Shown here in pieces: positions 6,653 through 16,244 of a stretch of 64,000 nucleotides of DNA. Positions within the stretch are counted from its first letter, which is position 1. Each line of letters opens with the position of its first letter. The stretch covers positions 310,001-374,000 of the forward strand of contig NZ_JARZAG010000004.1 of the NCBI RefSeq assembly GCF_029892155.1. The letters are read 5' to 3'. Position numbers and translations under genes: made by a program. The notes beneath the pieces were generated by a model, which saw only the letters and a program-made list of their open reading frames with translations, did not search any database and was not told the origin of the DNA. Source of the DNA: Kitasatospora sp. GAS204B. Its GTDB lineage: Bacteria > Actinomycetota > Actinomycetes > Streptomycetales > Streptomycetaceae.

Positions 6653-7774
6653 GTGCCACACCTGTTCCTCAACGGGCCTGTCCAGAACGGGCCCTTCACC
6701 TTCGAGACCAACCCAGGCAAAGCAGTCGGCATCCGCCTCGCCGAGGCCCTGAACGCCATCCTGGGCATGCCACCCGTTCTGCATCTCTGGAACACCGTGG
6801 CCCTGACAGGCGATCTGCGGTACCGGCAGACCAGTCGGGAGGGCGTCTCCCGCCAGACGTTCGAGACCGATCTCATCGCGGGCAAGTACCCGCTTGGACA
6901 CTTACCGGTTGCCGGCATCGTCACCGATACGGACGCCGAGGTCACGAGCCTCGCTCTGGAGATGATCGAGAACAACCTCCGCGCCAGCACTCTGGAGATC
7001 AGCCGGGAGACCGTTCCCACTTGTCGAGCCTGCGGTCACATGGTCGGCGGTGGCACCCATCCTTGCAACGCCTGCGGCAACACCGACACCCAGGACATCA
7101 CCAGGCTGCACCTTGTTTCCTGCCCGGTGAAGGACCACCCGGTGCTCGATCGCACGGACATTCACGCGAGCCACCGCCAGCAGCCCAAGCACCTACGGAA
7201 CACCGTCGGCAATGGCGGCCAGCGCCTCATCCTCTCCCGAACCCGGGACCACGGCGTGGACCTGTCGCCCGTCGGACTCCCCGGCCTCGTGCTGGATCCG
7301 AGGACCGGCATCCACGCCACCGTTCTCGCCGCAGCTCGAAGGCAGCAGGCGGACATAGCCGTCATGACCACCACCCAGAACGCTGCCAACCACATCGCGG
7401 CCCATGGCCAGCACTTCCGCGAATATGACGGCACCCGCCTGCAGTACACCCTGCACGGCCATCTCCCCTATGACCACACAGCAGGCCTTCGGCCCGTGCA
7501 CGACGCATACCGAGCCACCGAGGCGGTCAGGGTCGCCTTCGAAGCCTGGTTCCTCCCGCTCTTCGCCCTGAAGGCCAAGACCACAACTCGATCGGACCAG
7601 CTTCCCGCACTCTTCAAGCACTTCATTCGGGCGCATATGGCCCGGCCGGACGAGGCCCACGAGGCTGCCATCAGGGATGTACGGCGCTCGGTCGAGGCCG
7701 GCGACCCCGAATGGATCACGGACAAGCGGGCCCTGGCCAACGTCATGGCTGCTTCTGGCGCCTTCTTGGAGTGA
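6653..7774 (+). CDS. uncharacterised zinc-knuckle protein, resembling a degenerate class I (MetRS-type) tRNA ligase
   Basis: A 373-residue protein with a GTG start behind an excellent AGGAGG. A four-cysteine knuckle C-x2-C-x10-C-x2-C occupies residues 124-141. Further on, ILSRTRDHGVDLSPVGLPG followed by DPRTGIHATVLAAA resembles the SRDxxWGxPxP...DAPIGY region of methionyl-tRNA synthetases. The start (FLNGPVQNGPFTFE) and the late LHGHLPYDH are weakly similar too. No clear HIGH or KMSKS motif is visible, so normal aminoacylation is doubtful. Codon 84 is TTA (6902-6904). The gene lies in the lower-GC patch and is coupled to the phosphatase remnant. The MetRS link is inference; the function is unknown. 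Confidence 0.5.
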   Translation: MPHLFLNGPVQNGPFTFETNPGKAVGIRLAEALNAILGMPPVLHLWNTVALTGDLRYRQTSREGVSRQTFETDLIAGKYPLGHLPVAGIVTDTDAEVTSLALEMIENNLRASTLEISRETVPTCRACGHMVGGGTHPCNACGNTDTQDITRLHLVSCPVKDHPVLDRTDIHASHRQQPKHLRNTVGNGGQRLILSRTRDHGVDLSPVGLPGLVLDPRTGIHATVLAAARRQQADIAVMTTTQNAANHIAAHGQHFREYDGTRLQYTLHGHLPYDHTAGLRPVHDAYRATEAVRVAFEAWFLPLFALKAKTTTRSDQLPALFKHFIRAHMARPDEAHEAAIRDVRRSVEAGDPEWITDKRALANVMAASGAFLE

Positions 7775-7804
7775 GGGCGAGCTATTCCACGGCCGAGGGC
7801 GGTC

Positions 7805-7854
7805 AGCCGTACCAGCAACGCGCCCGGTCCCCCCGGCGCGTTGCCGGTACGGCT
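7805..7854 (+). terminator. strong hairpin terminator after the zinc-knuckle gene
   Basis: Two 20-base arms (7805-7824 and 7835-7854) pair with one mismatch around a 10-base loop, 31 bases after the stop at 7774. There is no U-run, as is usual in high-GC actinobacteria. It closes the accessory patch. Confidence 0.75.
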
Positions 7855-7926
7855 CAGCATCGCTCGAACGGGTGAGCGTGACGCGAGCACCGCCCTGCGG
7901 AGAGCGCGTGGGCGGACGATTGCCAG

Positions 7927-9513
7927 ATGGCGACGAGTGGGGCGGGTGGGGCCTTGAACAGGGCGAGGCATTGTGATCGGTGGGTCGACGTCACCGTCCT
8001 GGTCCGCGATGACCAGATCTGTTACGACCGGGCGGCAGCGGCGTTCTCGGCTCGCGGGTGGAGCATGACCGACTGTTCCGCGGTCGGGCGGGGCGTATCG
8101 TACCGGGCGGGGCACCGGCGGTATGTCGTCTCCCTCGGCCGGGACGGCGGCCCGTGGCGGGCCCGAAGCGCCGCGGTCTGCGAGGTCGCCGAGGTTGTCC
8201 GCGCGGCTGGGCTGCACGGTGTGGAAGTCAGGGATGCCGACTTTCCACAACAGGCCAAGGGTTACGTCTACCGCCTGCACCGCCGATGGCAGTACACCCA
8301 CTCCGCGCCCATGCGATGGGTCGGGAGAGGCGTCCGGGCTCTTGGTCTCCTGGACACCGGTGACATCGTCAGGCTGCTGCCCGGAGCCAACGTAAGGGCG
8401 GAGGCCGATCGCCTCGAACGACGACTGGGCTACCAGGTCGGCGATCACACGCTCCGAGAGACCTGGCTCGATCAACCGCCGAAGCCGCGCGACCCCGCTG
8501 CCCCGAGCCACGAACCGGCCGACGGATCGCTGGGAATCAGCGACGATGCGGCGGCCGTCGTGGTGGCCACCGGGTTCACGATCTCCCTCTTCCTCGGTTC
8601 CGAGTTGCCCCTGGTCCGCTCAGCGGAGGCGCGTGCCCTGCTGACGGCGGCGTTCCTGCTGACGCTGCTCGGAGCGCTGGCCCTGGTCCACTCAGGTATG
8701 CGCCGCCGCGACGAGCTGTCCCCGCTACGGCGGTTCGCCCGGGTGTGCCTCGCAGCCGCGGCCACGACGGTCGTCCCCGCCGTGCTGGGCGCCGTCATGA
8801 GCAGCAGGGTCCCGCACCTCGAACCGAGGGTGCCGGTCGAAATCGCCCTGGTCGTGCTCGGCGCCAGCGGAACGGCCCTGCTCGCTCGCCGGTCCTGGCT
8901 TGTCCAAGCCGGGCTGGTCGCGGTGCCCGTGGCGCTGACGCTGCTGCGGCCGGTACTGCCCATCGGCGCCAACACGCTCTACGAGGTGTACCTGGAGGAC
9001 TTCGACCTGAGGCCGGCCGAGCTGCCGGTCTCCACGCTCTGGCACGCGCTGGCGGGGCTGAGCGTGGTCTTCCTCGTCCTCAAGGTGTTGCTGGTGCCGC
9101 TGGGCGTGCTCGGCTGGCTGCGCTACTTCCATGTCAGGTTCCGACCGGCCATGGTGGCCTACCCCATGGTGGTCATCGTCCTCGCCACGTGGATGCTCGG
9201 GACCGTCCAGGTCACCATGACCCGACCGGCGCACGCCGCGGACAGACTCCGCTCGCAGGCCGCGGCCGGCCGGCCACCTGCCGCGTACTTCGGAATCCAG
9301 CCCCGTCTGGTCTGTGTCAGGGCGCTGTCCTCGAACATCCCGATCGACGGCGAGCCGCTTCCTCCAGGTCGGCCGCTGCTCTGGTTCGGCACGGTCACCG
9401 ACCGTGCGCCGCTCTGGGATCCCCGGACGGGGGCGACCACCCGCCCGTTCGCGCGAGACGTGGCGATCGTTCCTGCGCACCCCGACGCGACCACCGGAGT
9501 GCTCGGCTGCTGA
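7927..9513 (+). CDS. integral membrane protein of unknown function
   Basis: A 528-residue protein not recognised. Residues 1 to about 200 are soluble and rich in Arg and aromatic residues (VTVLVRDDQICYDRAAAAF, RRLGYQVGDHTLRETWLDQP). About seven hydrophobic segments follow between residues 205 and 430 (for example AAAVVVATGFTISLFLG, LLTAAFLLTLLGALALV, ALAGLSVVFLVLKVLLVPLGVLGWL, AMVAYPMVVIVLATWMLG). The C-terminal 100 residues are soluble and end with Cys. The start is ATG 7927; a shorter form cannot be excluded. It is convergent with the cobalamin operon, whose last stop lies 5 bases away. No enzymatic motif was seen. Confidence 0.6.
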   Translation: MATSGAGGALNRARHCDRWVDVTVLVRDDQICYDRAAAAFSARGWSMTDCSAVGRGVSYRAGHRRYVVSLGRDGGPWRARSAAVCEVAEVVRAAGLHGVEVRDADFPQQAKGYVYRLHRRWQYTHSAPMRWVGRGVRALGLLDTGDIVRLLPGANVRAEADRLERRLGYQVGDHTLRETWLDQPPKPRDPAAPSHEPADGSLGISDDAAAVVVATGFTISLFLGSELPLVRSAEARALLTAAFLLTLLGALALVHSGMRRRDELSPLRRFARVCLAAAATTVVPAVLGAVMSSRVPHLEPRVPVEIALVVLGASGTALLARRSWLVQAGLVAVPVALTLLRPVLPIGANTLYEVYLEDFDLRPAELPVSTLWHALAGLSVVFLVLKVLLVPLGVLGWLRYFHVRFRPAMVAYPMVVIVLATWMLGTVQVTMTRPAHAADRLRSQAAAGRPPAAYFGIQPRLVCVRALSSNIPIDGEPLPPGRPLLWFGTVTDRAPLWDPRTGATTRPFARDVAIVPAHPDATTGVLGC

Positions 9514-9518
9514 GCGCC

Positions 9519-10877
9519 TCAGCGCCCCGCAGCCGCCCCGGTGAAGCGCTCGGCGATGCCCGGCGCTCCCGCCCAGTGCAGGTGCAGGTAGCTCGCGTGC
9601 ACGTTGCCCGCCGCGAAGCCCTCGGTGTGCGCGGCGCCGGCCGGGGTGCGCCAGGCCCAGGCGGGGGTGGGGCCGGCGGCCGGGTGGCAGGTGGTGCGGT
9701 GGAACTCGTGGCCGCGCACCCGGGTGCCGGTCACCGCCAGCGGGCTGTCGTGGAGGGCGACGGCCTCGCGGTAGCCGAGGGTGAGGCGTTCGGTCATCCG
9801 GGCGGTGGTGTCGAGCACGCCGCACATCGGGCGGCCGTCCAACTCGCGGCCCAGGTAGAGCAGTCCGGCGCATTCGGCGGCGATCGGGGCGCCGGTGGCG
9901 GCGAGCGCGGTGATCGCGCGGCGCAGGGGGGCGTTGTCGCTCAGCTCGGCGGCGTAGACCTCCGGAAAGCCGCCGCCGATCACCAGGCCTGACGTACCGT
10001 CAGGCAGCGCGCCGTCGTGCAGCGGGTCGAACGGGAGCACCTCGGCCCCGGCGGCGGTGAGGAGTTCGGCGTTCTCGGCGTACGAGAAGGAGAACGCGGC
10101 GCCGGCGGCCAGCGCGATCCGGGGGCGACCCGGCACGGCGCGGACCTCGGCGGCCGGGTCCCAGGCGGCGGCGGTCAGCGGTGGGGCGGAGCGGGCCAGC
10201 GCCAGCACCGCGTCCAGGTCGACCGAGGCGGCGATCAGTTCGCCCATGTCGGCGACCGCCCGCACGGCCTGTGCCGAGCGCTCCACCACCGGCACCAGGC
10301 CCAGGTGCCGCGAGGGCGTGGCGACCGAGGCGGTGCGCCGCACCGCGCCCAGCACCGGCACGCCCGCGCCCTCCTCCAGGGCCTCGCGCAGCAACTCCTC
10401 GTGCCGGTCGGAGGCGACCCGGTTGAGGATCACCCCGGCCAGGCGCACCTGTGGATCCCAGGAGGCGAAGCCGTGCACCAGCGCGGCCACCGACCGTGAC
10501 TGCGAGGAGCCGTCGACCACCAGCACCACCGGGGCCCGCAGCAGCTTGGCGACATGCGCGGTGGAGGCCAACTCCCCGCGCCCCGAGGCCCCGTCGAACA
10601 TCCCCATGACGCCCTCGACCACCGCCAGGTCCGCCCCGGCCGCGCCGTGCCGCAGCAGCGGCTCGATCAGCCCGGGCCCGCACAGGAAGGCGTCCAGGTT
10701 GCGCCCGGGCCGACCGGTGGCCAGGCCGTGGTAGCCCGGGTCGATGTAGTCCGGGCCGACCTTGTGCGGGGAGACCCTCAGGCCGCGCGCGGTGAGCGCG
10801 GCCATCAGGCCGGTGGCGACGGTGGTCTTGCCCGCGCCCGAGGAGGGCGCGGCGATCACGAGGCGGGGCAGCTGCAT
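9519..10877 (-). CDS. cobB: cobyrinic acid a,c-diamide synthase
   Basis: A 452-residue amidotransferase that amidates the a and c side chains of (hydrogeno)cobyrinic acid using glutamine and ATP. The N-terminal dethiobiotin-synthetase-like ATPase has IAAPSSGAGKTT (8-19) and the family motif HKVGPDYIDPGYH. The C-terminal class I glutamine amidotransferase domain has GLVIGGGFPEVYA and the nucleophile in AAECAGLLYLG, with the later HEFHRT. The length is normal for CobB/CbiA. It is the last gene of the minus-strand operon; its start is 10 bases after the cobO stop. Confidence 0.96.
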   Translation of the reverse strand: MQLPRLVIAAPSSGAGKTTVATGLMAALTARGLRVSPHKVGPDYIDPGYHGLATGRPGRNLDAFLCGPGLIEPLLRHGAAGADLAVVEGVMGMFDGASGRGELASTAHVAKLLRAPVVLVVDGSSQSRSVAALVHGFASWDPQVRLAGVILNRVASDRHEELLREALEEGAGVPVLGAVRRTASVATPSRHLGLVPVVERSAQAVRAVADMGELIAASVDLDAVLALARSAPPLTAAAWDPAAEVRAVPGRPRIALAAGAAFSFSYAENAELLTAAGAEVLPFDPLHDGALPDGTSGLVIGGGFPEVYAAELSDNAPLRRAITALAATGAPIAAECAGLLYLGRELDGRPMCGVLDTTARMTERLTLGYREAVALHDSPLAVTGTRVRGHEFHRTTCHPAAGPTPAWAWRTPAGAAHTEGFAAGNVHASYLHLHWAGAPGIAERFTGAAAGR

Positions 10878-10887
10878 CAGGTGGGGC

Positions 10888-11484
10888 CTACCACTCGATC
10901 CCGCGCTGGCCCTTGCGGCCCGCGTCCATCGGGTGCTTCACCTTGGTCATCTCGGTGACCAGGTCGGCGAGTTCGAGCAGTGGTTCAGGTGCGTACCGGC
11001 CGGTGATCACCACGTGCTGCGAGCCCGGGCGGTCCCGCAGCACCTCGACCACCTCGGCCACGTCGATCCAGCCCCAGTGCATCGGGTAGGTGAACTCGTC
11101 CAGCACGTAGAGCCGGTAGGTCTCGGCGGCCAGGTCGCGCTTGACCTGCTGCCAACCCTCCTTGGCCGCCTCCTCGCTGGACTCCAGATCCCGCTGCACC
11201 CAGGACCAGCCCTCGCCCATCTTGTGCCAGGTGACGCTGCCGCCCTCGCCGGAGGCACCCAGCACCTTGAGCGCGTTCTCCTCGCCGACCTTCCACTTGG
11301 CGGACTTGACGAACTGGAACACCCCGATCGGCCAGCCCTGGTTCCAGGCCCGCAGCGCGAGCCCGAAGGCGGCCGTCGACTTGCCCTTGCCCGGGCCGGT
11401 GTGCACGGCGGTGATCGGCTGGGTGCGACGCTGACGGGTGGTCAGGCCGTCCTGGGGGACGACCTCGGGCTTGCCCTGCGGCAT
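10888..11484 (-). CDS. cobO: cob(I)yrinic acid a,c-diamide adenosyltransferase
   Basis: A 198-residue CobO/BtuR-type enzyme that transfers the 5'-deoxyadenosyl group from ATP to cob(I)alamin precursors. It carries the modified P-loop GPGKGKST (30-37), then FQFVKSAKWKVGEE, and the conserved VLDEFTYPMHWGWID and GSQHVVITGRYAPEPLLELADLVTEM segments. The ending KGQRGIEW matches family members. ATG 11484 lies 4 bases after the stop of the upstream chelatase gene and the next start is 10 bases downstream, so it is firmly within the operon. Confidence 0.96.
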   Translation of the reverse strand: MPQGKPEVVPQDGLTTRQRRTQPITAVHTGPGKGKSTAAFGLALRAWNQGWPIGVFQFVKSAKWKVGEENALKVLGASGEGGSVTWHKMGEGWSWVQRDLESSEEAAKEGWQQVKRDLAAETYRLYVLDEFTYPMHWGWIDVAEVVEVLRDRPGSQHVVITGRYAPEPLLELADLVTEMTKVKHPMDAGRKGQRGIEW

Positions 11485-11488
11485 CGGG

Positions 11489-13588
11489 TCACGCTGCCTT
11501 TCGCGTAGCGGGGGAACGGTGGGCGTGCACCAGGGCGGCCACGCCCTCGGCGCGGAGTTCGTCCAGGGTGACGGTGGTGGCCCGCAGTCGGGCCGCCAGG
11601 GTGCGGGCCAGACCGAGCCGGACCGGGCCCGACTCGCAGTCGAGCACCACGGCGGCGGTGCCCTGCGCGGCCAGCAGCGCGGCGGCCTGCTCGGCCTGGG
11701 CCAGCGCACCGCGCCCGCCGGTGGCCCGGCCGTCGGTGACCAGCACCAGCAGCGGGCGGCGCAGCGGGTCGCGCAGCCGCTCCAGGCGCAGCACCTCGTG
11801 CGCGCGCAGCAGGCCGGCCGCCAGCGGCGTGCGGCCGCCGGTGGGCAGCTGCTCCAGGCGGGCCGCGCCGACCTCGACCGAGGAGGTGGGCGGCAGCGCC
11901 AGCTCGGCACCGGCGCCGCGGAAGGTGATCATGCCGATCTTGTCCCGGCGTTGGTAGGCGTCCATCAGCAGCGAGAGGACCGCGCCCTTGACGGCGGTCA
12001 TCCGCTGCCGGGCCGCCATCGAGCCGGAGGCGTCGACCACGAAGAGCACCAGGTTGGACTCCCGGCCCCGGCGCACCTGCTCGCGGAAATCGTCCGTGCG
12101 CAGCTCCAGCGCCCGCCCGGCCCGGCCCCTGGCCAGCTGGTGCGGGGCGGCGGCCTGGAGGGTGGCGGACAGGTGCAGCTGGGTCAGCCGGCCCTGCGGG
12201 CGGCGGGACCTGATGGTGTGTCCGCCGTCGGTCTCGGCGGGGGAGCGGCGGCCCTGGGTGCCCTGCCCGGTGCCGGGGACCTTGAAGAGCCGGGTCCGGT
12301 AGGGCTCACCGGCCGCCACGGGGGCGGATTCGGGGGCGGGGGCGCCGCCGGGCCTGGGCAGCCGGGGCGGGGCGCTCTCGGCGGGCGCGTCCTGGGCGGG
12401 CGCGTCCTGGCTCGTGCCGGGGTCGGTGGACTCAGGTTCGGCGGGCTCAGGTCCGGTGGACTCAGGTCCGGCGGGCTCGGACGGCTCGGGCGCACCGCCA
12501 CCGCCGTCCGGCCCACCGCCGGGACCGTCGTCGTCGCCGTCACCGTCGCCGTCCGGGTTGTCGTCCGCCGGCTCCTCGGCGTGCTCGCTCAGCGTCCGGT
12601 CCAGCTGCTCCTCGTCCAGCCCCGGCGCGTCGAACGGGTTGCGCCGCCGCCGGTGCGGCAGCGCGAGGCGCGCGGCCTGCCGCACGTCCTCCTCGTTCAC
12701 CGCCGTCCGCCCGTCCCAGGCGGCCAGCGCGACCGCGGTGCGCGCCATCACGATGTCCGCGCGCAGCCCGTCCACCTCGAAGGCCGCGCAGACGGCGGTG
12801 ATCTGACGCAGCGCCGGATCCCCGAGCAGCACGGACGGCAGCAGCGCCCGCGCGGTGGTGATCCGCTCGGCCAGCGCCCGCTCCTGGGCCGCGTACGCCG
12901 TCGCGAAGGCCGCCGGATCCGCGTCGTAGGCCAGCCGCCGCCGGACCACCTCGGCCCGCTCCGTCGGGTCCCGGGTGGCCGCGATCTCCACGGTCAGCCC
13001 GAACCGGTCGAGCAACTGCGGCCGCAGCTCGCCCTCTTCCGGGTTCATCGTGCCGACCAGCAGGAACCGCGCCGCGTGCCGCACCGAGACGCCCTCGCGC
13101 TCCACGTAGGAGCGGCCCATCGCCGCCGCGTCGAGCAGCAGGTCCACCACGTGGTCCTGGAGCAGGTTGACCTCGTCGATGTAGAGCACGCCCCGGTGCG
13201 CCTGGGCCAGCAGGCCGGGCTCGTAGGCCTTGACGCCCTCGGCCAGCGCCCGTTCCAGGTCCAGCGAGCCGACGATCCGGTCCTCGGTCACGCCGACCGG
13301 CAGCTCCACCAGGCGCGCGGCCCGGTCCGCCACCGGGCCGGCCGCGTGCGGCCCATCCGGGCACTGCGGGTCCGGCGAGGCGGGGTCGCAGGCGAACCGG
13401 CACCCCTCGACCACCGCGATCGACGGCAGCAGCCCGGCCAGCGCCCGCACCATGGTCGACTTCGCGGTGCCTTTCTCGCCGCGCACCAGCACCCCGCCCA
13501 CGGCCGGCGAGACCGCGTTGAGCAGCAGGCCGAGCCGCAGGTCCGCCATCCCGACGATGGCGGTGAACGGGTATCGGACGTCACTCAC
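11489..13588 (-). CDS. putative cobaltochelatase / magnesium-chelatase-like fused ATPase-VWA protein
   Basis: A 699-residue fusion of a ChlI-type AAA+ ATPase and a ChlD-type von Willebrand A domain. The ATPase has [11 protein letters not shown] (Walker A, 36-46), a cysteine-bearing loop after it ([14 protein letters not shown]), [11 protein letters not shown] (Walker B) and [19 protein letters not shown]. An acidic, Pro/Gly-rich linker follows, encoded partly by 15-base repeats near 12426-12485. The VWA domain contains the metal-ion site [10 protein letters not shown] and later [10 protein letters not shown]. Such proteins act with CobN to insert cobalt; cobN is not in this window. The GTG start overlaps the cobQ stop (GTGA), so the genes are translationally coupled. 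Confidence 0.92.
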   Translation of the reverse strand: MSDVRYPFTAIVGMADLRLGLLLNAVSPAVGGVLVRGEKGTAKSTMVRALAGLLPSIAVVEGCRFACDPASPDPQCPDGPHAAGPVADRAARLVELPVGVTEDRIVGSLDLERALAEGVKAYEPGLLAQAHRGVLYIDEVNLLQDHVVDLLLDAAAMGRSYVEREGVSVRHAARFLLVGTMNPEEGELRPQLLDRFGLTVEIAATRDPTERAEVVRRRLAYDADPAAFATAYAAQERALAERITTARALLPSVLLGDPALRQITAVCAAFEVDGLRADIVMARTAVALAAWDGRTAVNEEDVRQAARLALPHRRRRNPFDAPGLDEEQLDRTLSEHAEEPADDNPDGDGDGDDDGPGGGPDGGGGAPEPSEPAGPESTGPEPAEPESTDPGTSQDAPAQDAPAESAPPRLPRPGGAPAPESAPVAAGEPYRTRLFKVPGTGQGTQGRRSPAETDGGHTIRSRRPQGRLTQLHLSATLQAAAPHQLARGRAGRALELRTDDFREQVRRGRESNLVLFVVDASGSMAARQRMTAVKGAVLSLLMDAYQRRDKIGMITFRGAGAELALPPTSSVEVGAARLEQLPTGGRTPLAAGLLRAHEVLRLERLRDPLRRPLLVLVTDGRATGGRGALAQAEQAAALLAAQGTAAVVLDCESGPVRLGLARTLAARLRATTVTLDELRAEGVAALVHAHRSPATRKAA
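12426..12485. repeat. 15-base tandem repeats in the chelatase linker
   Basis: About four copies of a 15-base unit alternate GTGGACTCAGGTCCG and GCGGGCTCAGGTCCG with few changes. They encode a Pro/Glu/Ser-rich linker between the ATPase and VWA domains. Repeat number is likely variable between strains; they are not a mobile element. Confidence 0.7.
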
Positions 13589-15105
13589 AGGCTCTCCTCC
13601 ATTGCGCGCGCCGCCGGCGCTCCCGGCGGCACGAACGGCAGCGTGCCGCCCACCCCGCCCTCGATCAGCCGCCACAGCGCGTCCGTGTCGGCGTGCTCCT
13701 CGATCAGATCCCCGAGCCGGTCCAGCCGCTCCTCGCGGGCGGCGGCGAACGAGGTGTCGGGCGCCGGGACGAAGTCCCGCCCCGCCACCGCCGCGACCTC
13801 GCGCAGGAACGCCCGGCGGAAGCCGTCGTTCTCCAGTGCCCCGTGCCAGGTGGTGCCCCAGACCGCGCCTTCGCGGCAGCCGTCCAGGAAGGGGGCGCCA
13901 CCCTCCACCGTCACCACACCGTGGTGGATCTCGTAGCCCACGACCCGCTCGCCGTAGGCCTCGCCGACCGGCCGTCCGAGCACCTTCTCGCGCCCGAACT
14001 CGACTGCGGTGGGCAGCAGTCCGAGCCCGGCCACCGCACCGGCGCCCGACTCGACGGCGTCCACGATCCGCCGCCCGAGCATCTGGTAGCCGCCGCAGAT
14101 CCCGAGCACCGGCCGCCCGGCCGCCGCCCGCTCGCGCAGCGGCTTCTCCAGGCCGCGCTCGCGCAGCCAGGCCAGGTCGGCGACGGTGGCCCGGGTGCCG
14201 GGCAGCACCACCAGGTCGGCATCGGCCAGTTCCTCGGGGCGGGTGGCCCAGCGGACCAGCACCCCCGGCTCCTGGGCCAGCGCGTCCAGGTCGGTGAAGT
14301 TGGAGAGCCTGGGCAGCCGCGGCACGGCCACCCGCAACACCTCGGCGCCGTACGGCCCCGCCGAGCAGCGGTCCACCACCGCGCCGAGATCCAGCGAATC
14401 CTCGGCGTCCAGCCACAGACCGGGCAGCATCGGCAGGGTGCCGAGCACCGGGCGCCCCGTCAGCTCGTGCAGCATGTCGAGGCCCGGGCGCAACAGCCGG
14501 GCGTCGCCGCGGAACTTGTTGACCAGCCAGCCCGCCACCAGCCGCTGGTCCTCGGGCGAGAGCAGCGCCAGGGTGCCGAACATCGCGGCGAAGACCCCGC
14601 CGCGGTCGATGTCGCCGACCACCACCACCGGCAGCTCGGCGGCCCGGGCCAGGCCCATGTTGGCGATGTCGCGGTCCCGCAGGTTGATCTCGGCCGGCGA
14701 GCCCGCCCCTTCGCAGATCACCACGTCGAACCGGCGACGCAGGTCGGCCAGGCACTCCAACGAGCGTTCCAGCAGGTAGGGCTTGCGCTCGCGGTAGTCG
14801 AGCGCGCCCACCTCCGCGATCGGCCGGCCCAGCAGCACCACCTGGCTGCGGCCGTCGGCGCCGGGCTTGAGCAGCACCGGGTTCATCGCGGCCTCCGGCT
14901 CCACCCGGGCGGCCTGCGCCTGCATCACCTGGGCCCGGCCGATCTCCGCGCCGTCCAGGGTGACCATCGAGTTGAGCGACATGTTCTGGGCCTTGAACGG
15001 CGCCACCTTGACGCCCTGGCGGGCCAGCCAGCGGCAGATCCCGGCGGTCACCACGCTCTTCCCGGCGTCCGAGGTGGTGCCCGCGACCAGCAGTGCGTTG
15101 CTCAT
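13585..15105 (-). CDS. cobQ: cobyric acid synthase
   Basis: A 506-residue glutamine-dependent amidotransferase that amidates side chains b, d, e and g of adenosylcobyrinic acid a,c-diamide. The N-terminal ATPase has [11 protein letters not shown] (7-17), the KAQNMSLNS motif and [18 protein letters not shown]. The middle has [18 protein letters not shown] and [12 protein letters not shown]. The amidotransferase nucleophile is in [12 protein letters not shown], with YEIHHG near the end. ATG 15105 overlaps the cobD stop by 4 bases and the gene end overlaps the chelatase GTG, so the order cobD-cobQ-chelatase is tightly coupled. Confidence 0.96.
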   Translation of the reverse strand: MSNALLVAGTTSDAGKSVVTAGICRWLARQGVKVAPFKAQNMSLNSMVTLDGAEIGRAQVMQAQAARVEPEAAMNPVLLKPGADGRSQVVLLGRPIAEVGALDYRERKPYLLERSLECLADLRRRFDVVICEGAGSPAEINLRDRDIANMGLARAAELPVVVVGDIDRGGVFAAMFGTLALLSPEDQRLVAGWLVNKFRGDARLLRPGLDMLHELTGRPVLGTLPMLPGLWLDAEDSLDLGAVVDRCSAGPYGAEVLRVAVPRLPRLSNFTDLDALAQEPGVLVRWATRPEELADADLVVLPGTRATVADLAWLRERGLEKPLRERAAAGRPVLGICGGYQMLGRRIVDAVESGAGAVAGLGLLPTAVEFGREKVLGRPVGEAYGERVVGYEIHHGVVTVEGGAPFLDGCREGAVWGTTWHGALENDGFRRAFLREVAAVAGRDFVPAPDTSFAAAREERLDRLGDLIEEHADTDALWRLIEGGVGGTLPFVPPGAPAARAMEESL

Positions 15106-16199
15106 GTCCGTCCCCTCCCAGGGCCGCGGCCCAGCACGGCGGCACGCAGTGCCACCGTGGTCCCCAGCGCCAGCAGGCCCACCCGGCGGGACAGCCGGCA
15201 GGCCCGTTCGATGTCCGCCACCGCCACCGGGCGCAGCTCGGCGCCCAGCACCGGCCGCTCCTCGACGCGCTGGCGTGACTCCCCACCCGCCTCCGGGCGC
15301 TCTTGAGCCGGTGCCGACGTTCCTCGCTCCGGCGCTCCCTCGTTCCTCGGTCGCTTGTCGGTCGTCTCTTTCGACACCGGCGCGCCGTTCGGCTCGTAGG
15401 CATAGCGCAAGGTGCCACCGAGCCGCACGCCGAGCGCGCCCGCGAAGGCCGACTCGGCCTGCCCGGCGTTCGGGCTCGGGTGCGCGCCGCCGTCCCGCCG
15501 CCACACCCGCCAGGCGGTACCCCGGTGCTCGGCCGCCGCCACCGTGAGCAGCGCGGTCAGCCGGGCGCCGGGCCAGCCGGCCAGGTCGTCGAGCCGGGCC
15601 GCCGCCCAGCCGAACCGGCGGTACCGCGGTGACTTGTGGCCGACCATCGCGTCCAGCGTGTTGACGGCGCGAAAGCCCAGCAGGCCGGGCGCGCCCGCCA
15701 GCGCGCCCCAGACCAAGGCGTTCACCACGGCGTCGGCGGTGTTCTCGGCCACCGACTCGACCACGGCGCGGGCGATCTGCTGCTGGTCAAGACCGCTCGG
15801 GTCGCGCCCGCACAGGTGCGGCAGGCGCTGCCGCGCGGCGGCCAGGTCACCGGCCGTCAGCGCGGCGCCGATGGTGCGTGCCTCGCGGGTGAGCGAGCTA
15901 CCGCCGAGCACGGTCCAGGTGGCGGCGGCGGTCAGCAGCGCGCCGTGCCGGCGCGGGCCGCGGTCCAGCAGCCGGGCGAGCCCCGCCGCGCCGCCCGCCA
16001 CCGCGCCCACGCAGAGGGCGGTGTGCAGGGCTCCGGCGCCGCGGTGGTCGCGCCAGAGCGTGCGTTCGAGCCGGGTGGCCGCGCGGCCGAAGGCGGCCAC
16101 CGGATGGCCGCGTCGCGGATCGCCGAACCGGGCGTCGGCGGCATAGCCGGCCAGGGCGCCGAGGGCGTACGGAAGCGCGCGGTGGAAAACCCCCGCCAT
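15102..16199 (-). CDS. cobD: adenosylcobinamide-phosphate synthase with an unusual hydrophilic insertion
   Basis: A 365-residue membrane protein that attaches the aminopropanol (phosphate) arm to adenosylcobyric acid. CobD/CbiB landmarks are visible: [51 protein letters not shown], and near the end [26 protein letters not shown]. Residues about 270-312 form an insertion ([18 protein letters not shown] and on), charged and low in complexity, absent from the family as I know it. It accounts for the extra length over the usual 310-330 residues. It is the first gene of the operon, 46-50 bases downstream of the B12 riboswitch. Confidence 0.93.
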   Translation of the reverse strand: MAGVFHRALPYALGALAGYAADARFGDPRRGHPVAAFGRAATRLERTLWRDHRGAGALHTALCVGAVAGGAAGLARLLDRGPRRHGALLTAAATWTVLGGSSLTREARTIGAALTAGDLAAARQRLPHLCGRDPSGLDQQQIARAVVESVAENTADAVVNALVWGALAGAPGLLGFRAVNTLDAMVGHKSPRYRRFGWAAARLDDLAGWPGARLTALLTVAAAEHRGTAWRVWRRDGGAHPSPNAGQAESAFAGALGVRLGGTLRYAYEPNGAPVSKETTDKRPRNEGAPERGTSAPAQERPEAGGESRQRVEERPVLGAELRPVAVADIERACRLSRRVGLLALGTTVALRAAVLGRGPGRGRT

Positions 16200-16244
16200 G
16201 TGTCGCGTGTCCTCACTCAGGGTCCGCGCCCTGGATCGACGTAC

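Noticed and set aside
11438..13936. An 832-residue open frame on the plus strand.
   Set aside because: It is opposite the cobalamin chelatase and is Gly/Arg/Gln-rich with no domain pattern; long shadow frames are normal at this GC content.
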